Notes: generated from the sequence alone by a model not told the origin. Counted from the first letter of the stretch, positions 7,612-16,590 are shown. The stretch is 40,218 nt of DNA from Nesterenkonia cremea (GCF_014642675.1 NZ_BMIS01000015.1:33188-73405); one strand, 5' to 3'. Made by a program: numbers and translations.

Positions 7612-10314
7612 ATGGGCCATCAGAGCAGAACCCAGGGATATCCGTCCCACTGGGAGGCAGATGTCGTGCTCCGCGATGGAGCGGCAGCTCATCTGCGCCC
7701 CATCAGCAGTGACGACGCCGACCGGCTGCAGCGGATGCACCAGGGCCAGTCGGAGTCGTCGATCTACCTGCGGTACTTCACCTATAAGTCGACGCTGACG
7801 GAGAAGGAGCTGGCCCGCTTCACCGTGGTCGACCACACCGATCGGGTGGCGATGGTGATCCTGCTCGACGACGAGATCATCGGGGTCGGGGGATTCGACC
7901 GCATCGACGATACCCGAGAGGCCGAGGTCTCCTTCAACATCTCTGACGCTCACCAGGGCCGCGGCCTGGGCTCCATCCTGCTGGAGCATCTGGCGGCCGC
8001 CGGACGGGAGCGCGGGATCGAACGGTTCTCCGCCGAGGTGCTGCCGGAGAACCGCAAGATGCTGCTGGTCTTCTCCGAGGCCGGCTATGAGGTCCAGCGG
8101 AAGTTCGAGGACGGTGTGGTGCTGCTGGAGTTCAGCATCGACCCCACGGAACGCTCCCGCGAGGTCATGGAGTCCCGCGAGCACCGTGCGGAGGCCCGCA
8201 GCGTGGGGGAGCTGCTGGCCCCGGAGCAGGTGGCGGTGATCGGTGCCTCCCGCGAGTACGGCTCCGTGGGCTATCACCTGCTGCAGAACATCGTGGAGGG
8301 CCGCTTCACCGGAGGCGTCCACTCGGTGAACCCTGAGGCCTTCGAAGTGGGCGGCACCACCGCCTACGCCTCCCTGGAGCACATCAGACAGGACATCGAT
8401 CTGGGTGTGGTGGCGGTTCCGCCGGAGCATCTGGAGGAGGTGGTGGCCGACTGCGGCCGCCACGGGGTCAAGGGAATCCTGGTTCTCACCGACTCTCCGC
8501 AGATCGATCAGCGCGAGCTGGTCCGCCTGGCCCGGCGCTGGGGCATGCGCGTGGTGGGCCCAGCCTCTGTGGGTCTGCTCAACACCGATCCGGACGTCTC
8601 GCTCAACGCCTCGCTCTCACCCTCGATGCCGTTGCGCGGCGGAGTGGGCCTGTTCAGCCAGTCCGCCTCCGTGGGGGTCTCCCTCTACTCCCAGGCCCAC
8701 CGGCGCGAGCTCGGGCTCTCCTCGGTGATCTCGGCGGGCAACCGTGCGGATCTCTCCGGCAACGACGCCATGCAGTACTTCGAGGACGACGATGCCACCC
8801 GCGCCGTGGGAGTCTATCTGGAGAGCTTCGGCAACCCGCGCAAATTCTCGCGCATCGTCCGCAGGCTCTCCCGCACCAAGCCGGTGGTGGTGGCGAAGTC
8901 CGATGTGATGGGCCGCCGGCTGCCGCCCGGCCACGAGGTGCGGACCACCCGAGCCCCGCTGGGCGCAGTGGATGCCATGCTGGACCACTCCGGAGTGGTC
9001 CAGGTGGGCAACCATGACTCGCTGATGGACGTGCTCCAGGTGCTGGCGACCCAGCCCCTGCCCGCCGGACGGCGGATCGCTATCCTCTCCAACTCGCCTT
9101 CGATGAGCCGAGTGTTGGCCGATGCCGCCGAGTCGCAGAACCTCAAGCCCACCCGCGTGGTCGGAGACCTGGACCTGGAGGGCACCAACCGTGAGGCAGG
9201 GAAAGCTCTGACCCGTGCCCTGAGCGAACTGCTGGAGGACGACGACGTCGACTCCGTCGCGCTGTGCCTGCAGCCCAGCTTCACCGGTGAGCATGTGGAC
9301 CGCAGCCGCGCGATCTCCGAGATCTCGCGAGAGTATGCCAAGCCTGTGGTGGCCTCCTATATCGGAGTGCTGGATCAGAACGTGGCACTGAACCATGTGG
9401 GCAACGCGGCCCCGGTGATCGAGACCGGTGCGCTGCAGCAGGGCGTGCCGATCTTCTCCTCACCGGAACGCTCAGTGGCCGCCCTGGGCAAGATCGCGCG
9501 CTATCAGCGGTGGCGCCAGGACGGCATCGGCGAGCCCTTCGTCCCCGCCGGGCTGGAGGGCACCACGGTGCTGCGCGACGCCGATGAGAAGCTCAAGCGC
9601 TGGCTCACCGGTGTGCGCGGCGCTGAGCTGCGCAGGCTGGACCCTGATCAGGTCGCCGAGCTCCTGGGGCTCTACGGGGTCACCGTGATGCGTTCCATCG
9701 GCTTCGACACCGATGATGAGGCGGTGGCCGCGGCCGAGGAGCTGGGCTATCCGGTGGCGGTCAAGGCCACCAACTCCTATCTGCGGCATCGCCTGGACCT
9801 GGGCGGTGTGCAGCTGAACATCGAGGATGCCGAGATGCTGCGCCGGACGGTGGCCGAGATGCGCCGGACGCTGGCCCGCTACGGCAGTCCCGGGCTGGAG
9901 GTCCAGCCCATGGCGCCCACCGGACAGGGCTGCACCCTGCGGGCCATCGAGGATCCGATGATGGGCCCAGTGGTCTCCTTCGGCATCTCCGGAGACGCGG
10001 TGGATCTGCTCGACGACTGGGCCCACGGGGTCCCACCGCTGACCGATCGCGATGTGCGCCGCCTGGTGCGCCGGCCGCGGGCAGGGCAGAAGCTGCTGGG
10101 CTATCAGGGTGTGCCGGCTGTGGATGTGGGTGCGCTGGAGGAGACGGTGCAGCGGATCGCGATCCTGAAGGACAACCACCCGCAGGTGGCCTCACTGGAG
10201 CTGACGCCGCTGCTGGCCTCACCGGATGGGGTCAGCGTGCTGCACGCCGCCGTGGAGATCGCCAACCCGGAGCAGCGCACCGACTCAGCCCGCCGCGCCA
10301 TGTCCCGCTGGTGA
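7612..10314 (+). CDS. Bifunctional GNAT / ADP-forming acyl-CoA synthetase-like protein acetyltransferase (Pat-type)
   Basis: A 900-residue multidomain protein. Residues about 20-175 are a GNAT acetyltransferase domain with the acetyl-CoA loop QGRGLG (115-120). Residues about 200-330 form a CoA-binding Rossmann domain (VAVIGASREYGSVG), about 335-650 the succinyl-CoA-ligase-like domains, and about 665-890 an ATP-grasp region. This is the Pat (protein lysine acetyltransferase) architecture, with GNAT at the N-terminus as in many actinobacterial forms rather than at the C-terminus as in E. coli PatZ. The phospho-histidine motif of active ADP-forming synthetases (SHTGAL-like) reads TTRAPLGA, so the synthetase half is probably catalytically dead and regulatory. 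Such enzymes acetylate and switch off acyl-CoA synthetases. The gene is divergent from parC. Confidence 0.88.
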   Translation: MGHQSRTQGYPSHWEADVVLRDGAAAHLRPISSDDADRLQRMHQGQSESSIYLRYFTYKSTLTEKELARFTVVDHTDRVAMVILLDDEIIGVGGFDRIDDTREAEVSFNISDAHQGRGLGSILLEHLAAAGRERGIERFSAEVLPENRKMLLVFSEAGYEVQRKFEDGVVLLEFSIDPTERSREVMESREHRAEARSVGELLAPEQVAVIGASREYGSVGYHLLQNIVEGRFTGGVHSVNPEAFEVGGTTAYASLEHIRQDIDLGVVAVPPEHLEEVVADCGRHGVKGILVLTDSPQIDQRELVRLARRWGMRVVGPASVGLLNTDPDVSLNASLSPSMPLRGGVGLFSQSASVGVSLYSQAHRRELGLSSVISAGNRADLSGNDAMQYFEDDDATRAVGVYLESFGNPRKFSRIVRRLSRTKPVVVAKSDVMGRRLPPGHEVRTTRAPLGAVDAMLDHSGVVQVGNHDSLMDVLQVLATQPLPAGRRIAILSNSPSMSRVLADAAESQNLKPTRVVGDLDLEGTNREAGKALTRALSELLEDDDVDSVALCLQPSFTGEHVDRSRAISEISREYAKPVVASYIGVLDQNVALNHVGNAAPVIETGALQQGVPIFSSPERSVAALGKIARYQRWRQDGIGEPFVPAGLEGTTVLRDADEKLKRWLTGVRGAELRRLDPDQVAELLGLYGVTVMRSIGFDTDDEAVAAAEELGYPVAVKATNSYLRHRLDLGGVQLNIEDAEMLRRTVAEMRRTLARYGSPGLEVQPMAPTGQGCTLRAIEDPMMGPVVSFGISGDAVDLLDDWAHGVPPLTDRDVRRLVRRPRAGQKLLGYQGVPAVDVGALEETVQRIAILKDNHPQVASLELTPLLASPDGVSVLHAAVEIANPEQRTDSARRAMSRW

Positions 10315-10321
10315 GCCTGCG

Positions 10322-10343
10322 CTCGGCAGCTGCCGCGAGTTTT
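10322..10343 (+). terminator. Possible terminator of the acetyltransferase gene
   Basis: Just after the stop, an imperfect stem (CTC/GAG and GGC/GCC with a small bulge and an AGCT loop) is followed by TTTT. The stem is short, so this is a modest candidate. Confidence 0.35.
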
Positions 10344-10358
10344 CAACATTGCCGCGCG

Positions 10359-10949
10359 TCATGACCCGCGACAGGTGTGAAAGCTTGCGGCGAACTGTGC
10401 TCGCGCCAGAGGCTCACCCGGAGATTCGGAGGCCGGATCGGCGAAGGCCAGGGCTGTCGCCCAGAGGTGGCGGCGTCGTAAGTCCACTGCAGAGCCGCGG
10501 CGCCCTCCTGGAGCTGTTGCTGAGAGAGGGTAGGGCGACTGTCACCACCTCTGAGCGCAGCATCCAAGACGACGACGCCGGCTGGGAAGCGCATCCTGCC
10601 CACGGCGTCTGGAACCGCCCTGGTCAGCGGCTCGGTCAGCAGACTGACGCCATGAGCCGCCGCGGGAATGGGCGACGCGGGATCGGGAGCGGTGGTGGGA
10701 GAGATCATGTGGGTGCCGAAGCCACGGAGAAAGTTGGGGCCCAGGCCAGCGGGCCGCCGCGGTCAGGCTGAACCGCTCCGACGGCTGCGACTCAGCCCAG
10801 GTGTCCACTGGGAGGTAGACACCGCGCCTGAGTCGGAGGAGCCGACCGCGCCGCAGAGCCCTGCCGTACTGATTCCCCGTGTGGATCCCCTCCGGCTCCC
10901 ACCGGCTGACGAGGAACGGGTGGGCGGCGTTGGGCTGCGGAGGGTTCAT
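10359..10949 (-). pseudogene. Decayed AbiEi/DUF559-type gene in three frames
   Basis: Three consecutive minus-strand segments in different frames resemble one actinobacterial family (AbiEi-like N-terminus with a DUF559-like nuclease end). Segment 1 starts at ATG 10949 and includes ALRRGRLLRLRRGVYLP and ERFSLTAAARWPG. Segment 2 (about 10730-10480) has GVSLLTEPLTRAVPDAV and FPAGVVVLDAALRGG. Segment 3 (about 10460-10359) has ATALAFADPASESPGEPLAR. The middle part that normally carries the SAA-x-hGLP region is missing between segments 1 and 2, so there is an internal deletion plus at least two frameshifts. No intact gene covers 10315-11031. Family members are scattered orphans in actinobacterial genomes; their function is unclear. 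Confidence 0.55.
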
Positions 10950-10987
10950 CCGTTCAGCGTGCCGGATATCTCCGAACTCTGCAGAAG

Positions 10988-10996
10988 TTATCCACA
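10988..10996 (+). other. Perfect DnaA-box sequence TTATCCACA
   Basis: A single exact match to the consensus DnaA box, upstream of the decayed gene. There is no cluster of boxes, AT-rich stretch or dnaA/dnaN gene nearby, so it does not mark an origin. It may be a stray DnaA-binding site or part of the old promoter region. Confidence 0.4.
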
Positions 10997-11031
10997 AGGC
11001 CCCCGAGTGCGCCGGAGGAGGAGGGGGAGCC

Positions 11032-12075
11032 TCAGAGCACTCCGCCGGTGCGGCGGACGTGCTCGCTCAGCTTCTCGAGCCCTTGATCGACGCTGACCGA
11101 GGGGGTCCAGTCCAGGGACTCTCGGGTGCGGCGCTGATCGAACCAATGCGCAGTGCTCAGCTGCTCGGCCAGGAACTTGGTCATGGGCGGCTCGCCGTCT
11201 CCGGGCATCTCGGTGACTCGGCTGGCCGAGGCCCAGATCTTCTCCACGGCCAGGCCCGCCGCTTTGGCGATGGCCGGTGCCACGCGCATGCGCGGACGCT
11301 TGGCGCCGCCGGCCTCAGCGATGCCCATCAGGAGCTCGCCGATCGGCCGCGGCTCACCGTTGGTCAGCACCAGGCGCTGCCCGTGGATGGCCGGCAGTCG
11401 CCGCAGGCCGGCCACGAAAGCTTCCACGGCGTTGTCGATGTAGAGCGTGTCCACCAGGGCCGCGCCGGAGCCCAGGATGGGCAGCCGGCCGGAGCGGGCA
11501 CGGGCCACGATCCGGTGTGTCAGCTGTCCGTCGCCGGGGCCCCAGATCAGATGTGGGCGGATGATCAGCACGTTCATGCCCGCACTGCCGTAGGTCTCGG
11601 CGATCAGCTCGGCCTCGGCCTTGGTCTGGGCGTAGTTGCCCTCGGCATGCTCAGGATCTGCAGCCCCTGCGCCCTCACCCACCAGCGAGGAGCCGCCGTG
11701 GGCCACTGAGGGGGAGGAGACGTGCAGGACGTTGTCCACACCGGCGCTCCAGGCGGCCTCGAGGAGACGCTCGGTGCCGCGGATGTTGACCTCCACGAAC
11801 TCTTCGCGCTCACCGGAGACGGACACCTTCGCCGCCATGTGGATGATGGCGTGCTGACCTTCCACGGCGCGTGTCACGGCCTCGGGGTCGCTGAGCGACC
11901 CACGGACCTCCTGGGCGCCATCGATGCTGGAGGAGCTGCGCTGCAGGGTGGTGACCTCATAGCCGAGGTCGACCAGCTTCTGCGCCACGGAGCGTCCCAG
12001 CAGGCCGGAAGCGCCGGTGACCAGCACGCGGCTGCCGGGCAGGATCTCCTGATCGGTCACAGTCTTCGGGCTCAC
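11032..12075 (-). CDS. oleD: OleD, NAD(P)-dependent 2-alkyl-3-oxoalkanoate reductase
   Basis: A 347-residue extended SDR (3-beta-HSD/epimerase type). It has GASGLLGR near the N-terminus for NAD(P) binding and YAQTK as the Y-x3-K catalytic pair. In the olefin pathway OleD reduces the beta-keto acid made by OleA to a beta-hydroxy acid. Its position as the last gene of oleA-oleBC-oleD gives the assignment; taken alone the protein could be called a generic sterol-dehydrogenase-like SDR. Translation starts at GTG 12075, which overlaps the oleBC stop (GTGA), so the two are coupled. The gene order matches the characterised Micrococcus luteus cluster. Confidence 0.85.
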   Translation of the reverse strand: MSPKTVTDQEILPGSRVLVTGASGLLGRSVAQKLVDLGYEVTTLQRSSSSIDGAQEVRGSLSDPEAVTRAVEGQHAIIHMAAKVSVSGEREEFVEVNIRGTERLLEAAWSAGVDNVLHVSSPSVAHGGSSLVGEGAGAADPEHAEGNYAQTKAEAELIAETYGSAGMNVLIIRPHLIWGPGDGQLTHRIVARARSGRLPILGSGAALVDTLYIDNAVEAFVAGLRRLPAIHGQRLVLTNGEPRPIGELLMGIAEAGGAKRPRMRVAPAIAKAAGLAVEKIWASASRVTEMPGDGEPPMTKFLAEQLSTAHWFDQRRTRESLDWTPSVSVDQGLEKLSEHVRRTGGVL

Positions 12076-14846
12076 AGAGACTTCACCTTCTCGCCGGCGA
12101 GCACCTCAGCGGCCCACTCGGCCAGCCGGGTGCGGTCGATCTTGGAGTTATGACGGATATCGGTGGGCAGCCCCTCCAGCACCAGGACTGCGGACACCGG
12201 GACCTCGGAGGCCTCGCGCACAGTACGGGCGAACTCCGGCTGGGCCAGCGGGGAACGGCCGGTGCGCAGCGCCTTGGCGCTGCCCTCAGGTTCAGCGATG
12301 ACCACCACGGCCTGTGTGCCGGCCGGGCCGACGCCGACGGCGGCCGCGCGGGCCACCTCGTCCAGTGCGTCCACCGGGGTCTCCACGGTGCCGGGGCCCA
12401 CCGGACCCGCGGGTGTGGTGATCACATGCTGGAGGCGCCCCTGGATCCAGAGCCGGCCTTCGGCGTCGAAGTGTCCGACGTCATTGGTGCGGTGCCAGAT
12501 CAGCCCGTCATAGGTGTCCCGGCGGCTCTGCCGATCGGTGAGCCACAGGCGGTCATAGCCCTCCTTGAGGTGGGCCGCAGACACCACGATCTCACCCAGG
12601 GTGCCCACATGGTCGGCCGGCTCCACCAGCTGTTCCACGGGGTGCCCCTCGGCATCCAGCGGTGCCAGGGCGAAACGCACTCCGTCCACGGGGCGGCCCA
12701 CGCAGACGCCGGGCTGACCTTCGCCGGAGGGGCCGGAGGTCATGGCCTCGTGGACCTGCTCGCGGGAGATGTCCGCCTGCAGCAGACCCTCGGTCATTCC
12801 GTAGGGCGTGTGGATCTCAGCCTCCGGGAAGAGCTCCTGGACCTGGTCCAACAGCACCGGGTGCACCGGGGCGCCGGCAGACAGGACCAGGTAGATCCCG
12901 CCCAAGGCGTCGCGCTGCTCGGCGCTCAGCTCACCGGCGGTGGCCACCACATTGCGCAGTGCGGCCGGGGATCCGAAGAACATCGTGGCCTCGCCGGCCA
13001 GGGCGGCCTCGGCCACGGCCACAGCGGTCAGCGTGGAGGGCTTGGTCACCGACATGTCCGGAGTCACCGAGGTGGCGCCGATGGCCGGGCCGAGCAGGGC
13101 GAAGGGTGCGAATCCTGCGATCAGCGAGGAGCCGGGCTTCACGGCGAACTGTTGGCGCAGCAGAGCCACCAGGGCACCCAAGCGTCCGTGGGTGTAGAGC
13201 ACACCCTTGGCCGGGCCGGTGGATCCGGAGGTGAACAGCACGGCGGCCGGATCCTCCGGTGCCGGATAAGGCAGATCCTGCGGGCTGCGTCCGCTGTGGC
13301 TGCGCAGCAGGCGCTCCACTGAGGCCACAGTGCCCAGGAGCTTGGCCTGGCGGCCGGAGAGCACGTCCAGGCTGACCCGCCGTCCGGGCCAGTTCAGCGT
13401 CCGCGCCACGGTCAGGCCGGGCTTGGCGCCGATGATCCACTGCGGGCGGGCGCTGCGCACAGCACGGGTCATCCCCTTCAGGCCCAGCCCCTGATCGGCC
13501 ACCACGGCCACGGCGCCGATGCGCAGGCAGGCATAGAGGATCACGGTGAGGTCGTTGCCGGGCTGGACCAGCAGGGAGACACGGTCACCGGGGGAGACGC
13601 CGAGCTCGCTGAGCCCCACGGCCAGGGCATCGACCTTCTCGGCCAGATCGTCCCAGGAGACGGCGCGCTCCTGGTCCTCGGCCACGCCCATGTCCACCAC
13701 GGCGGGGCTGGCCTTGCGCCACGTCATCGTCAGGTGCTCCAGCTGATCGTGGAGGCGGGAGACCTCGCCGGCCGGCTCGGGGGAGCGCAGGCCGCTGCGT
13801 GCGTCCTCCTGAACATCGGCGGCGGGGAAGCGGTCGTCCAGCCAGGTGAACAGCGGTGCGGCGATGTTCCGGTCCTCGGCCAGCAGGTGCCCGGAGCCTT
13901 CGAAGCGGTGCACATCGGCATGGGGGAGTCGTTCCAGCAGATCGGCCAGATAGCGGTCCTGGAACACGGGGTCCTGGGGGCCCCAGAGGAAGAGGGTGGG
14001 CTTCTGCCACTGAGTCAGCTTGGAAGAGGTCTCCTCCAGCACGGGGCGGGAGACATGCTCGCTGAGCGCGGGGATGTCGGCCACGAAGCCGCCGATGCCG
14101 CCGCGGCCCCAGCGGGAGGTGTAGGGGGCGCGGTAGGCCTTCTTCACCGCAGACTCCAGGCCGCCCTCGGCCAGGCCCAGGGTGACCTTCAGGAAGCCCT
14201 CGGTCTCCACTGTGGAGATCGGCAGCACGGCAGGCGCCATCGCGGCGCGCAGCGCGGCGGGGACATGCTCGTCGACGGGATGGTCCACGGCAGTGTTGAG
14301 GCTGACCACGGCGTCCACCTCGTCGGCGTGGCGCATGGCCCAGCCCATGCTGATCACACCGCCCCAGTCGTGGCCCAGGGTGACCAGAGGGACGGAGGTG
14401 TCCACATCCAAGGCGTCCATCAGCCCGTCCAGGTCGCCCAGGCGCTGCTCGAAGCGGCGGTAGGACTCAGCCTCGGCGGCCGGTGCCTCCGGGTGCTCCA
14501 GCCGGTCGGATAAGCCCATATCCAGCTGGTCGGGTGCGATCACGCGCCAGGCACGGCCCTCAGCGGCCTGCTCCAGGGAGGCGGCGAGGACGCGGCGCCA
14601 CAGATAGGACCACGTGGGGTTGCCGTGCACTGCCAGGATGGTGCCGGTGGGGGTGATGCCGCGCTCGGCCAGCTCCGGACCGGTGTCCAGCACGTGGAAG
14701 GTGTGGGCGCCGTCGTCGGTCTTCGCGGTGACCAGCCGGGACCACTTCGGATCCAACCCGGGGAAGGCCCCCTCAGCGGCGATGTGTTCGGTGGGGAGCC
14801 GTGCCCCGGCCGCCGGAATCGAACGCCATGCCTTCAGCTTCGCCAT
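12072..14846 (-). CDS. oleBC: OleB-OleC fusion: beta-lactone decarboxylase and beta-lactone synthetase
   Basis: A 924-residue fusion. The N-terminal half (about 1-345) is an alpha/beta hydrolase of the haloalkane-dehalogenase type: HGNPTW at 74-79, nucleophile D160 in GHDWGG, acid D292 (WGPQDPVF) and H320 (GSGHLLAED). This is OleB, which removes CO2 from a beta-lactone to give a cis-olefin. The C-terminal half (about 365-924) is an AMP-binding enzyme with TSGSTGPAKG (539-548) and PYGMTEG; this is OleC, which closes the beta-lactone. Fusion of the two is known from Micrococcus. The ATG at 14846 has GAGGGG 10 nt upstream and is preferred over TTG 14864. It lies 43 nt after oleA and overlaps oleD. 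Confidence 0.92.
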   Translation of the reverse strand: MAKLKAWRSIPAAGARLPTEHIAAEGAFPGLDPKWSRLVTAKTDDGAHTFHVLDTGPELAERGITPTGTILAVHGNPTWSYLWRRVLAASLEQAAEGRAWRVIAPDQLDMGLSDRLEHPEAPAAEAESYRRFEQRLGDLDGLMDALDVDTSVPLVTLGHDWGGVISMGWAMRHADEVDAVVSLNTAVDHPVDEHVPAALRAAMAPAVLPISTVETEGFLKVTLGLAEGGLESAVKKAYRAPYTSRWGRGGIGGFVADIPALSEHVSRPVLEETSSKLTQWQKPTLFLWGPQDPVFQDRYLADLLERLPHADVHRFEGSGHLLAEDRNIAAPLFTWLDDRFPAADVQEDARSGLRSPEPAGEVSRLHDQLEHLTMTWRKASPAVVDMGVAEDQERAVSWDDLAEKVDALAVGLSELGVSPGDRVSLLVQPGNDLTVILYACLRIGAVAVVADQGLGLKGMTRAVRSARPQWIIGAKPGLTVARTLNWPGRRVSLDVLSGRQAKLLGTVASVERLLRSHSGRSPQDLPYPAPEDPAAVLFTSGSTGPAKGVLYTHGRLGALVALLRQQFAVKPGSSLIAGFAPFALLGPAIGATSVTPDMSVTKPSTLTAVAVAEAALAGEATMFFGSPAALRNVVATAGELSAEQRDALGGIYLVLSAGAPVHPVLLDQVQELFPEAEIHTPYGMTEGLLQADISREQVHEAMTSGPSGEGQPGVCVGRPVDGVRFALAPLDAEGHPVEQLVEPADHVGTLGEIVVSAAHLKEGYDRLWLTDRQSRRDTYDGLIWHRTNDVGHFDAEGRLWIQGRLQHVITTPAGPVGPGTVETPVDALDEVARAAAVGVGPAGTQAVVVIAEPEGSAKALRTGRSPLAQPEFARTVREASEVPVSAVLVLEGLPTDIRHNSKIDRTRLAEWAAEVLAGEKVKSL

Positions 14847-14889
14847 CGGCGCTGCACCCCTCAATCTGTGTACTGCGGTGACTGCCGGT

Positions 14890-15918
14890 TCACCATTCGA
14901 TCTCGACCATCGCGGTGTTCAGCCCTGACCCTACCCCCATGCAGAGCACGCGCGCACCGCGGTGGAGGGAAGCCGCCTCGCGCGAGAGTGTGATGGGCAG
15001 CGAGGCCGGCCCCACATTGCCCAGTTCGGGGTAGGTGACCGGAACTCGCTTCTTGTCCAGCTTGGCCGCCTTGATGATGGAGGAGGTGTGCAGCTGGGAG
15101 ACCTGATGGGTCACATAGGAGTCCATCTGCTGCCAGTCGAAGTGCTCCTCGGCGGCCTCCCAGGCGTCCATGACCAGCTCCAGGCCGCCGTCGAGCAGGC
15201 CGCGGGAGTCGGTGAACATGCCCCGGTGATCGCCCACGCAGAGACCGTGGTGCTGAGAGGCAGCACGGGTCACGCCGCCGATGATGCGGTGACCCTCAGG
15301 GTGCTGGTCCGCCGGGCCGATGACTGCCGCGGCCGCACCGCAGCCCAGTGTCAGGGAGGCGAACTCGCTCATGAAGTCATCGCGGGAGACTGCCTGCTCC
15401 AGGGAGTTGATCCGCTCCACAGTGGCCTCCTGGACCTTCCGCGCGTCCTCGCCGTTGACGATCAGCACGTACTTGGCCTGACCGGCGTCGATGAGCGAGC
15501 TGGCCAGGGTCATCGCGTTGACGAAGCCCAAGCAGGCATTGGTGATGTCGAAGTTCATCGCCGAGCTCGGCAGGCCGAGCTTGTGATGGATCCCCACGGC
15601 CACCGAGGGCTCAAGATGCTCACGGGTGACCGAGGTGTTGACCATCACAGTGACGTCGTCGCGGGAGATGCCGGCGGCCTCGATGGCGCGGCGGCCCGCT
15701 TCCACGGCGCCGGTGATGGCGCCGTCGGGGGTGTCCCAGTTGCGCCGAGCCCTGACTCCGGCCACGCGCTGAAGGAGTCCTGTGGGCAGCTTCAGCCGCT
15801 TCAGCGCATCGGAGAGCCGCTTGTCCAGCTCCTTCGACGTCAGTGCTGCGGGAGCCTCGACCTCTGCCACAGAGAGCAGGGAGGCGTTCTGGTGATGGAA
15901 GGTGGTGTTTCCGGGCAC
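14890..15918 (-). CDS. oleA: OleA, thiolase-superfamily acyl-CoA condensing enzyme
   Basis: A 342-residue FabH-like protein with the triad C129 (TNACLGF), H271 (YVTHQ) and N301 (GNVGP). OleA joins two fatty acyl-CoA molecules head to head by a non-decarboxylative Claisen condensation to a 2-alkyl-3-oxoalkanoate, the first step to long-chain internal olefins. A glutamate that could act as the second general base is present in HLEPSVAVG (E103). FabH of fatty-acid synthesis is the alternative, but the adjacent oleBC and oleD settle it. The start is GTG 15918, with TAGCAT 6 nt upstream and no Shine-Dalgarno, so the message is probably leaderless. It is divergent from the DUF5998 gene. Confidence 0.92.
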   Translation of the reverse strand: MPGNTTFHHQNASLLSVAEVEAPAALTSKELDKRLSDALKRLKLPTGLLQRVAGVRARRNWDTPDGAITGAVEAGRRAIEAAGISRDDVTVMVNTSVTREHLEPSVAVGIHHKLGLPSSAMNFDITNACLGFVNAMTLASSLIDAGQAKYVLIVNGEDARKVQEATVERINSLEQAVSRDDFMSEFASLTLGCGAAAAVIGPADQHPEGHRIIGGVTRAASQHHGLCVGDHRGMFTDSRGLLDGGLELVMDAWEAAEEHFDWQQMDSYVTHQVSQLHTSSIIKAAKLDKKRVPVTYPELGNVGPASLPITLSREAASLHRGARVLCMGVGSGLNTAMVEIEW

Positions 15919-15924
15919 CGGTCC

Positions 15925-15930
15925 ATGCTA
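15925..15930 (-). promoter_or_regulatory. ole operon -10 element, leaderless
   Basis: TAGCAT on the minus strand lies 6 nt before GTG 15918. It would drive oleA-oleBC-oleD as one unit. Confidence 0.5.
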
Positions 15931-15977
15931 CTGGAAAGTCAGCACCGCTCAGTGCCTCGGACTCCAGCGGCTCTGGA

Positions 15978-15983
15978 TACGAT
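15978..15983 (+). promoter_or_regulatory. DUF5998 -10 element
   Basis: TACGAT lies 7 nt before ATG 15991. The in-frame ATG at 15982 falls inside this box, which favours 15991 as the real, leaderless start. Confidence 0.45.
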
Positions 15984-15990
15984 GGTGACC

Positions 15991-16590
15991 ATGACTCTTT
16001 CCATGCGCGAGGCCATCGAGCGCGGCGGCTTCTACCCCGCTCTGGTTCACCACACGGTGACCGAGGCGCTCGACGGCCGCGAAGCCAGCCACCAGATCGT
16101 GCACGTAGACACCCATTTCGACATGGAGGAGGTCCACCGCCACATCACTGTGCTGGTCCTGGCCGATGACGTGGTCGTGGTCGCTCACCTGGACGATCAT
16201 GATCTGGAGGCCGACGACGGCGGACTCCATCAGCCTGCCGCAGGGTCCTCAGACACTGTGGCGAGAATCTCCACCGAAGTGGTCCCGGTGAGCCGGATCC
16301 GGTCGCTCATCCTCTCCGAGGTCCACCGTCACCCGGACCGGTTCGTCCCGGAACGTGGTCTGGCTGAGGTGACGCTGAACATGCACTGGACAGGGGGCGC
16401 TCGGTTCGAGACTGTGCCGGCCGAATGCGCCAACCCCGACTGCATGGCCGATCACGGCGACAGCGGCACCTGGGTGCCGGAGGACATCGTGCTGCGCATC
16501 GCCGCCACTGCCGAGGGCGACACTGCAGTGGATGAGGCCCGCAGCTTCGTCCGAGCGCTGCGCCGCGCCTGTGTGAAGTACGCGCGCTGA
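15991..16590 (+). CDS. DUF5998 family protein
   Basis: A 199-residue protein of an actinobacterial family of unknown function, sometimes mislabelled as a glycosyltransferase. Recognisable features are the N-terminal GGFYPALVHHTVTEAL, HVDTHFDMEEVHRHITVLVL, and a C-terminal acidic stretch with CANPDCMADHG, which could bind a metal. No signal peptide or membrane helix is visible. In actinobacteria this gene usually sits beside the phosphodiesterase-like gene, as here (10 nt gap), so they are probably one operon. The start at 15991 is chosen because the upstream in-frame ATG and GTG overlap the -10 box. Function unknown. Confidence 0.75.
   Translation: MTLSMREAIERGGFYPALVHHTVTEALDGREASHQIVHVDTHFDMEEVHRHITVLVLADDVVVVAHLDDHDLEADDGGLHQPAAGSSDTVARISTEVVPVSRIRSLILSEVHRHPDRFVPERGLAEVTLNMHWTGGARFETVPAECANPDCMADHGDSGTWVPEDIVLRIAATAEGDTAVDEARSFVRALRRACVKYAR

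Noticed and set aside
7306..8463. Minus-strand 385-codon frame overlapping parC and pat
   Set aside because: It is a shadow of the two real genes and has no family-like motifs.
10988..10996. Replication origin suggested by a perfect DnaA box
   Set aside because: Only one box, no AT-rich region and no dnaA, dnaN or recF nearby.
14962..15990. Upstream extension of the DUF5998 frame through the oleA region
   Set aside because: The upstream part is antisense to oleA; the conserved family N-terminus begins near 15991.
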